Source: Calditrichaceae bacterium
GTDB lineage: Bacteria; Calditrichota; Calditrichia; Calditrichales; Calditrichaceae
Direction: 5' to 3'
Assembly: GCA_024763405.1 (NCBI GenBank)
Contig: JANTFQ010000029.1
Location: 1-13,367 of the forward strand
Length of the DNA stretch: 13,367 bases
Part shown: positions 1 to 4,616 of the stretch, piece by piece
Layout of the letters: every line of letters begins with the position of its first letter
Position numbering within the stretch: position 1 is the stretch's first letter
Program-made: the position numbers and the translations under genes
The notes under the pieces: model-generated
Told to the model about the DNA's origin: nothing
Databases searched by the model: none
The model's input: only the letters and a program-made list of their open reading frames with translations

Positions 1-198
1 AAGGTCGAGCAGTTGGACTGGGTAATTCAGGTGAATGGGAAAATTCGCCAGCGTATCACGGCCAGCGCTTCTTTAACCAAAGAAGAAGCGGAACAACTTG
101 CCTTAAACGATGATCGCATTAAGGAATTCATCAGCGATAAAACGATTCGCAAAGTAATTGTTGTGCCAAAAAAATTAGTTAATATTGTTGTTTCTTAA
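1..198 (+). CDS. leuS: Leucyl-tRNA synthetase, C-terminal end (partial)
   Basis: Leucyl-tRNA synthetase charges tRNA-Leu with leucine in the cytoplasm. Only the last 65 residues are present; the frame is open from base 1, so the gene begins outside the window. What is seen is the typical end of bacterial LeuS: VIQVNGKIRQRI, then a charged helix, then TIRKVIVVPKKLVNIVV. The VQVNGK and K-ivVP-klvNiVv motifs are family hallmarks of the C-terminal domain that contacts the tRNA elbow. The stop codon TAA at 196-198 is followed immediately by the ATG of the next gene, so the two are probably translationally coupled. A start inside this fragment (TTG at 13) would be meaningless for the family. Confidence 0.93.
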   Translation, partial: KVEQLDWVIQVNGKIRQRITASASLTKEEAEQLALNDDRIKEFISDKTIRKVIVVPKKLVNIVVS

Positions 199-993
199 AT
201 GACGGTTGACTCAATTTTTATGGGACAGGTTCTTCTAGGTGTTTTCCTGGCGCTTGTAATTGTCCTGTTAAGTTATAAGGCGAAGTTCCTGAATTTCTCC
301 GGCTCTGTGGCTACCTTCATTTTAGCCGTTCTTATTTTTGGTTTTGGCGGCTGGAAATGGTCAGTTCCAATTTTAGTATTTTTTATACTCTCATCATTAT
401 TGAGTAAAGCAGGGAAGAAGCGTAAGGAAAAATTTAAAAATACCTTCGAAAAAAGCGGAGTTCGGGATTATGCGCAGGTAGCAGCCAACGGCGGACTCGC
501 CGGATTATTTATTTTTCTATATATTCTAAATCCTGACCCTCTTTATTATCATCTTTATCTTGTCTCTCTCGCTGCGGCAAACGCGGATACCTGGGCGACC
601 GAAATAGGTGTCCTTTTTAAAACCACTCCTCGGATGATTACCACTTTTCAAAAAGTTGAACCTGGTGTTTCGGGAGCCATCTCATTTTATGGCACCACCG
701 CTTCTTTCCTGGGAAGTTTATTGATAGCGCTTAGCGGCTATTTTTTTTCAATTTCATTTGAGCGTTTAATTCTAATCAGCATCGCAGGATTTTTCGGCTC
801 TGTAATGGACAGCTTTTTGGGCGCTTCATTTCAGGGACAGTATCAATGTAGCATGTGTACTTCATATACGGAAAAGAAAACGCACTGTGATTCTCCAACG
901 AATCGCATCAAAGGATTTCGTTGGCTGAATAACGATCTGGTAAATATCTTATCTGCATCTTTCTCGATACTTCTTTTTATACTTTTTTATTAA
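199..993 (+). CDS. DUF92 family integral membrane protein
   Basis: A 264-residue polytopic membrane protein of the DUF92 (TMEM19-like) family. Hydrophobic segments lie at about 8-25, 36-68, 97-110, 118-128, 165-184, 188-208 and 247-263. Family motifs are visible: RDYAQVAANGG (89-99), ANADTWATEIG (127-137), VEPGVSGAISFYG (153-165), GSVMDSFLGASFQ (200-212) and NDLVN (245-249). Plant members (VTE6) are known as phytyl-phosphate kinases, so a role with polyprenyl or alcohol phosphates is possible, but the bacterial members are not well characterised and I do not assign a reaction. The ATG directly abuts the leuS stop and has no clear Shine-Dalgarno, which suggests coupling. Residues 217-230 hold three cysteines (C217, C220, C230), a possible metal or disulfide site. 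Confidence 0.85.
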   Translation: MTVDSIFMGQVLLGVFLALVIVLLSYKAKFLNFSGSVATFILAVLIFGFGGWKWSVPILVFFILSSLLSKAGKKRKEKFKNTFEKSGVRDYAQVAANGGLAGLFIFLYILNPDPLYYHLYLVSLAAANADTWATEIGVLFKTTPRMITTFQKVEPGVSGAISFYGTTASFLGSLLIALSGYFFSISFERLILISIAGFFGSVMDSFLGASFQGQYQCSMCTSYTEKKTHCDSPTNRIKGFRWLNNDLVNILSASFSILLFILFY

Positions 994-1302
994 ACCTTAT
1001 AATTTTTTCAAGATCACCAGGGTAATAATATTTCTAAACCCAAAATGATTTTTTAACAGACTCTTAATTTTTTGGGATGAAAGGGAAAGGGACGGGCATA
1101 CAAACCTTCCACAAAGCTCAAGTAATCCATAAAATAAACTTAATCGCAACGAATTCTGATGTATTTGTCGTATAATATATATTATGTAAACTTCTAAATG
1201 TGTCAAGTTATTGTTTTTATTAGTTTACTGATTATGGCTTGTATATTCTGCATTTTCTGCCTCTTTGGCGCAACACCTCCCTTTTCTTGACCTATGTTGT
1301 TT

Positions 1303-1315
1303 TGTGTGGGTAAAA
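1303..1315 (+). repeat. 13-nt inverted repeat, left half
   Basis: TGTGTGGGTAAAA here is the exact reverse complement of TTTTACCCACACA at 2537-2549. The match does not extend to either side. The pair brackets a 1,247-bp segment that contains the small ORF and most of the repeats of this gap. Confidence 0.6.
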
Positions 1316-1356
1316 AAATTAGTGTCAGAACTGATAGACGAGTAGTTAAAAAGACT

Positions 1357-1385
1357 GCCACGGATTTGCACCGATTAACACGGAT
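1357..1385 (+). repeat. CACGGATT-type 10-nt-period repeat, copy 1
   Basis: Three imperfect 10-nt units follow each other, each approximating NCACGGATTN (the middle unit has CACCGATT). Strings of this kind are, from memory, frequent in intergenic DNA of many environmental bacteria. Two further copies, both in the opposite orientation, lie at 1596-1625 and 2496-2515. Confidence 0.7.
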
Positions 1386-1595
1386 AACTCATTAAAAAGC
1401 AAAAACAGTATCGTAAGGAATATGTTATGAATATTGAAATGTACGGTATAAATTTTCTAATAACAGCTTCTTAAATAAAATGAAATAAAGTCGGGTAAGT
1501 CAAAAAAGTAAATTCTCAACGTAACCTAATTTCAATGGTAAACAAAAATAATGGCTTATATGTAAACTTTTTTTTTATAAAATTTGTTCTCTTTT

Positions 1596-1625
1596 ATCAG
1601 TGGCAATCAGTGTAAATCCGTGGTC
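1596..1625 (-). repeat. CACGGATT-type 10-nt-period repeat, copy 2 (inverted)
   Basis: Read on the minus strand this gives GACCACGGATTTACACTGAT and then a third, more degenerate unit (TGCCACTGAT), matching copy 1 in spacing and unit sequence. Together with copy 1 it forms an inverted pair around about 210 bp of AT-rich DNA with no gene. Confidence 0.7.
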
Positions 1626-1754
1626 GATTAATCTTTTGAGCTTAGTTACCCAAAAGGATCAACATAGAACCCTTTTCTTTTGGTTGCTGTCCAATTTAAT
1701 TTTTTGTAATTTGAATCTGTTGCTCAAACTGAAGACCGTTCTAAACGTCTGTCT

Positions 1755-1785
1755 TTGCGAGACCCGAGTACTCTGGTCGAAGCAA
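1755..1785. repeat. TTGCGA...GAAGCAA palindromic repeat
   Basis: An outer pair TTGC (1755-1758) and GCAA (1782-1785) encloses GACC (1761-1764) and GGTC (1775-1778), which enclose the 8-nt palindrome GAGTACTC (1766-1773) with one C/T mismatch. The whole can fold into a near-complete hairpin. The flanks (GTC before, TCT after) match the widespread intergenic repeat of the form GTCNTTGCGAG...GCGAAGCAATCT that I recall from many bacterial genomes. No gene is nearby on the 5' side; the small ORF starts 75 bp downstream. Confidence 0.7.
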
Positions 1786-1860
1786 TCTATATAAATTGTC
1801 TGAGCTAAAGACATAGTTGAAAAAAGAATTTTTAAAATTAATTTTAACGGAGAATTTAGA

Positions 1861-2067
1861 ATGGATAAAGATTTAATTGTCGCAGAATATTTACGAATTT
1901 ATTTTAATTCTCATCCGGAAAAAGTACCTGAAGATTCTGATAAGGCCTTTGAATATTTTCAAAAACTGCATAAAAAATATAAGTATAAATTCCTTAATGA
2001 TTACAAGGCAAAGAGCGAAAAATTTGTCGATAAGTTTTTTGATGATAAAGACCAGAAATACTATTAA
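1861..2067 (+). CDS. Small hypothetical protein, 68 aa
   Basis: I do not recognise this protein. It begins with ATG eight bases after a GGAG (1849-1852), a good ribosome binding site that none of the other open frames in this gap has, and it ends with TAA. The product is highly charged and rich in Lys, Asp and Glu, with 15 aromatic residues (8 Tyr, 7 Phe) in 68. It is predicted to be mostly helical, with the stretch LIVAEYLRIYF (5-15) amphipathic, then a turn around HPEKVPEDSD (18-27), then AFEYFQKLHKKYKYKF. There is no signal peptide, membrane segment or cysteine. It stands alone between repeats, downstream of the DUF92 gene but 867 bp away, so it probably has its own promoter, which I could not place. 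The composition and the binding site favour a real gene. Confidence 0.65.
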   Translation: MDKDLIVAEYLRIYFNSHPEKVPEDSDKAFEYFQKLHKKYKYKFLNDYKAKSEKFVDKFFDDKDQKYY

Positions 2068-2221
2068 GACTTGGTTGTGAGGACCATTTTTGTTTTTTGT
2101 GCGCAATTTAGTGTAGTGTAAGAAAATCACTTTTCCATTCGTTGAAGTCCCCTTGCAGGCGTATTGCAAAGGAAGAACATATTATTGTAATTTCTTTCAG
2201 AAACTTTTGACACTATCGGGA

Positions 2222-2434
2222 CATTCCGAAGGAATGAAAAATGAATAGCCCCGGATGTAATTCGGGGAATGAATTAAACACGCCACGATTTCAACTCTGA
2301 AGGGGTTGAAATTCTGTTAAGCATCCATTCATCAAGGGACAAATTTGATTAAACTGTTTCACAGTTATTCACTTGTGCCCCATTTTCATCTTCGGGTATC
2401 ACCCGAAGTTATTCATTTCTTACTGCTTTGCAGT
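2222..2434. repeat. String of six short hairpins with 3-nt loops
   Basis: Six stem-loops: CATTCC/GGAATG (2222-2236, loop GAA); CCCCGGAT/ATTCGGGG (2249-2267, loop GTA, one G-T pair); ATTTCAAC/GTTGAAAT (2288-2312, stem extendable by three pairs to loop GAA); AACTGT/ACAGTT (2352-2366, loop TTC); CTTCGGGT/ACCCGAAG (2390-2408, loop ATC); ACTGC/GCAGT (2422-2434, loop TTT). Loop centres are spaced about 29, 42, 59, 40 and 29 bases, which is nearly symmetric. On the plus strand hairpins 1 and 2 are joined by GAAAAATGAATAG. On the minus strand hairpins 6 and 5 are joined by AAGAAATGAATAA. The array therefore looks like two related three-hairpin units facing each other. Similar hairpin strings are common, as I recall, in FCB-group intergenic DNA. 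Confidence 0.8.
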
Positions 2435-2495
2435 TAATGGAATGTAAATCGCATCATATCATTAACAGGGATGTGGTTTATTGAAATTCCTGTTT

Positions 2496-2515
2496 TATCC
2501 GTGATAATCAGCGGC
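2496..2515 (-). repeat. CACGGATT-type repeat, copy 3 (short, inverted)
   Basis: Minus-strand reading GGCCGCTGATTATCACGGAT carries two 10-nt units with the same spacing and end as copies 1 and 2. Its orientation is opposite to copy 1 at 1357-1385, so the two form an inverted pair just inside the 13-nt inverted repeat. Confidence 0.55.
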
Positions 2516-2536
2516 CTTTAATTTTACAATATACCA

Positions 2537-2549
2537 TTTTACCCACACA
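2537..2549 (-). repeat. 13-nt inverted repeat, right half
   Basis: TTTTACCCACACA is the exact reverse complement of 1303-1315. It lies 21 bp outside the third CACGGATT-type copy, while the left half lies 41 bp outside the first copy, giving a nested arrangement. Confidence 0.6.
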
Positions 2550-2591
2550 GAATGAGAAAGAACCTCTTTGTTTTTGTAGCAGAAAATCCCA

Positions 2592-2722
2592 ATTAACAAA
2601 GAACAAAATACAAATAAATTTCAAAATCAAAGTAACAATATTCAAAACTATTTGACTATTTCAGTTTTGAAACTGGAGATTATTATTTATTTGAGATTTG
2701 GTATTTGTTTTTTGGTTTTTAT
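2592..2722. repeat. Imperfect A/C-rich versus G/T-rich inverted repeat
   Basis: The left arm (about 2592-2632) is made almost only of A, C and T with units like CAAATA and ACAAA. The right arm (about 2676-2722) contains no C and has the complementary units TATTTG, ATTTGG and TTTGTT. The arms are imperfect reverse complements. Between them CAGTTT (2662-2667) and AAACTG (2670-2675) form a small hairpin. The element ends 12 bp from the stop codon of the EamA-type gene and might act as its transcript end, but there is no classic terminator. Confidence 0.5.
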
Positions 2723-2734
2723 GGTTAATCCAGC

Positions 2735-3613
2735 TTATTGTGCATACAGGCTGATAAGAATTGCCCCACATAAAATAATCAGCGTTGCGCTTATCGTTTT
2801 AAGATAATAGCCTTCCTTAAAATAAAACAATCCGAATAAACCCGAAACAAGAATCCCTGATCGTTTGAATGCGATTACCGTGCTAACCTGCGTTAATCTA
2901 ATTGCGGTCAGTTGACTCCAGGCCAAACCGGCGCTTACCACACCGATAAATAGCAGAAGCAAAAATACTGTTCCGGAATCTTTTATTTCTGTTTTATACC
3001 TCTTATTTCGCGCAATTATTACAAAGACCAGACCTAAAGCAAGGTGAATGGATGCGCCATAAAATTCCGGAGAACTTGAAAGTACAGCAATTTTTTCGAC
3101 ACTGGCAGAAATACTCCATAAAAAGGCCGCGGCCAAGGCAAGATAAATCCCCCTCTCTTCCCTGTTAAACAGGTGTTTTAGATTGAATTTATTTTTTTGC
3201 GAAAACGTAGACGGCAACTGTAGCACGAATCCACCGATTAGAATCAGGAAAATGCCCAGGAATTGTACGCTGCCCGTTTTTTCATCTAAAATAAAAAAAA
3301 CATTTAGCGTTAAAAATAAAGGCGTAAAGCCGATGTACGGCATAACGATGGAAATGGGTGAAATTTTAATTGCCGTAAACAGAAGAAGATAGGCGGCAAT
3401 ATTAATAAGAAGGCTAATGCTTGTGGATATTGAAAATGGCACCATCTGTATGGATGGAATTTTGTACAATGCAAACGGCAGTAATAAGAGGCCGGCGGTG
3501 CAAAACAGGAATTTTAAGATTTGTACCTGATTGCGTTTTAACAGCGCAAATTTAACCAGAACAGATTGAAACCCGAAAAGGATTCCCGTTAAAACAGAAA
3601 GAAATAACGGCAA
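2735..3613 (-). CDS. EamA/DMT-superfamily transporter
   Basis: A 292-residue inner-membrane protein with about ten hydrophobic segments in two similar halves (about 1-132 and 153-290), the duplicated EamA fold of drug/metabolite transporters. Typical signs are the N-terminal LTGILFGFQSVLVKFAL, the end of half one (LGIFLILIGGFVLQL, 119-133), the start of half two (IYLALAAAFLWSISASVEKIAV, 156-177) and the closing KEGYYLKTISATLIILCGAILI (266-287). The substrate cannot be told. The start is TTG at 3613-3611: an in-frame TAA lies immediately upstream and the first internal Met is residue 57, which would delete the first two membrane segments. The start is four bases after the csrA stop, so translation is probably coupled to csrA. 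Confidence 0.85.
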   Translation of the reverse strand: MPLFLSVLTGILFGFQSVLVKFALLKRNQVQILKFLFCTAGLLLLPFALYKIPSIQMVPFSISTSISLLINIAAYLLLFTAIKISPISIVMPYIGFTPLFLTLNVFFILDEKTGSVQFLGIFLILIGGFVLQLPSTFSQKNKFNLKHLFNREERGIYLALAAAFLWSISASVEKIAVLSSSPEFYGASIHLALGLVFVIIARNKRYKTEIKDSGTVFLLLLFIGVVSAGLAWSQLTAIRLTQVSTVIAFKRSGILVSGLFGLFYFKEGYYLKTISATLIILCGAILISLYAQ

Positions 3614-3617
3614 TTAG

Positions 3618-3824
3618 TTACTCGGATTCGACTTTTTTCTTGGAATCAATGGGCGGGAAAGAATGACCGTTTATTCTTTCGTATAATTCTTCCCGGTAAA
3701 TACTGATTTCTCTCGGCGCCTCGATACCTAATTTCACCTGATTGCCATCAATATCAACAATTACCACACGCACATTTTCACCAATGGTAATCGATTCACC
3801 CAACCTCCGTGTTAATACAAGCAT
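3618..3824 (-). CDS. csrA: CsrA/RsmA-type translational regulator
   Basis: CsrA is a small homodimeric RNA-binding protein that binds GGA motifs near ribosome binding sites and blocks or stabilises mRNAs. The 68 residues read MLVLTRRLGESITIG, then GNQVKLGIEAPREISIYREELYERI, the full core of the family. L4, R6 and R44, the residues known to contact RNA in E. coli CsrA, are all present. A short polar tail (52-68) is slightly longer than usual. The ATG has a GGAGG five bases upstream (minus strand, about 3830-3834), 15 bp after the hydratase stop. That site contains a GGA, so self-regulation is conceivable (inference). In many bacteria csrA sits beside fliW and flagellar genes; here it lies between acyl-CoA metabolism and a transporter. 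Confidence 0.96.
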   Translation of the reverse strand: MLVLTRRLGESITIGENVRVVIVDIDGNQVKLGIEAPREISIYREELYERINGHSFPPIDSKKKVESE

Positions 3825-3839
3825 AGCTGCCTCCGCACT

Positions 3840-4616
3840 TTAAGTTTCAGACCATTTGGGTTTACGTTTTGCAATAAAAGAAGAGATACCTTCCATAAAA
3901 TCTTCACTCTCCCTGAAAGCTGCATTTCGCCGGGCAAGTTCTTCGATATCTTCTTCAATATGTTTTGTAAATAATTTTTTGCTGGATTCCATCGCAAAGG
4001 AAGAATTATTGCGCAACTGTTTAATCAGATTCTGTTCCGCGTCCAATAGTTCCTCTTGGGCATATACCGAATTGACCAGGCCATACTCTTTTGCTTCCTC
4101 GGCGGAAATTATTTTTCCGGTGAGTAGCAGTTCCCGCGCTTTGCGTTCTCCGCTCTGTCGAATTAGAAAAGCCGAAACCAGGGCGGCGATAAATCCTATT
4201 CGCACTTCGGGATAACCAAATTTTGCCTCTTGGCTGGCAAGCACAAAGTCGCAAACGCTGGCAAGTCCGCTGCCGCCGGCAAGAGCCGCGCCTTCCACCA
4301 CCGCGATAACCGGCTTGGGATATTGATAAATAAGCAGGTAGAGACGGGCCAGAGCCAGTGAATCCTTTAGATTCTCTTCCCTGTTAAAGTTCCGCATTTT
4401 TTTTAGATGTGCTAAATCGGCGCCGCTGCAAAAGGCTTTGCCTTCGCCTTTTAACGAAACTGTTTTTATCTTACCTTCCTCTTTGTAAAAGGAAAAGACG
4501 TCTTTCAATTCCGTAACCAATCCATCGTTCAGCGCGTTTCGTTTTTCCGGACGATTCAGCTTGATTTCCAGATGCGCGCCCTCTTCCCGGACCAGCAGAT
4601 ATTGATATTCTCTCAC
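3840..4616 (-). CDS. Enoyl-CoA hydratase/isomerase family, probably methylglutaconyl-CoA hydratase
   Basis: A 258-residue crotonase-fold enzyme that acts on acyl-CoA thioesters. Seen: NRPEKRNALN (21-30), the oxyanion-hole segment FCSGADLAHLKKM (62-74), the second oxyanion segment GAALAGGSGLASVCD (109-123), and FGYPEVRIGF (133-142) with E137, equivalent to the catalytic Glu164 of rat enoyl-CoA hydratase. The position of the other catalytic Glu (Glu144) is G117. This is as I recall for bacterial methylglutaconyl-CoA hydratases, where GGxGL replaces GGxEL. With the carboxyltransferase upstream this suggests the leucine-degradation step 3-methylglutaconyl-CoA to HMG-CoA (inference). The start is GTG (4616-4614), overlapping the carboxyltransferase stop as GTGA, so the two are coupled. 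csrA follows after 15 bp. Confidence 0.88.
   Translation of the reverse strand: MREYQYLLVREEGAHLEIKLNRPEKRNALNDGLVTELKDVFSFYKEEGKIKTVSLKGEGKAFCSGADLAHLKKMRNFNREENLKDSLALARLYLLIYQYPKPVIAVVEGAALAGGSGLASVCDFVLASQEAKFGYPEVRIGFIAALVSAFLIRQSGERKARELLLTGKIISAEEAKEYGLVNSVYAQEELLDAEQNLIKQLRNNSSFAMESSKKLFTKHIEEDIEELARRNAAFRESEDFMEGISSFIAKRKPKWSET

Larger units (their letters stand above)
994..1860. other. Intergenic region with repeats, no convincing gene
   Basis: This 867-bp gap between the DUF92 gene and the small ORF is AT-rich. Open frames at 997-1206 (minus) and 1600-1794 (plus) have no ribosome binding site or recognisable protein character. It holds the 13-nt inverted-repeat half at 1303-1315, two opposed CACGGATT-type repeats at 1357-1385 and 1596-1625, and a TTGC...GCAA palindrome at 1755-1785. 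A 14-nt perfect AT palindrome (ATAATATATATTAT) lies at 1172-1185. No clear rho-independent terminator follows the DUF92 gene. Confidence 0.8.
2068..2734. other. Convergent intergenic region filled with repeats
   Basis: This 667-bp stretch lies between the 3' ends of the small ORF (plus) and the EamA-type gene (minus). It holds a string of six hairpins (2222-2434), a third CACGGATT-type copy (2496-2515), the right half of the 13-nt inverted repeat (2537-2549) and an A/C-rich to G/T-rich inverted repeat (2592-2722). No open frame in it has coding character. No classic GC-stem plus T-run terminator is evident for either gene, though several of the hairpins could end transcription. Confidence 0.8.

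Noticed and set aside
1039..1076. Possible terminator after the DUF92 gene (CCCAAAA ... TTTTGGG)
   Set aside because: The stem is only seven pairs, mostly A-T, with a 24-base loop and no T-run after it.
997..1206. Minus-strand open frame of 69 codons
   Set aside because: It would start with TTG, has no ribosome binding site, no recognisable protein features, and lies in AT-rich repeat DNA.
1600..1794. Plus-strand open frame of 64 codons
   Set aside because: It runs across two repeat elements (1596-1625 and 1755-1785), which fully account for the sequence.
1891..2169. Minus-strand open frame opposite the small gene
   Set aside because: It is the antisense shadow of the 68-aa ORF, which has the better start and composition.
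2222..2434. CRISPR array
   Set aside because: The hairpins differ in sequence and spacing is uneven; there are no identical direct repeats with unique spacers and no cas genes.
4021..4254. Extra frames opposite or within the hydratase, carboxyltransferase, sirtuin and TPR genes
   Set aside because: All lie inside long genes with clear family motifs and are frame shadows.
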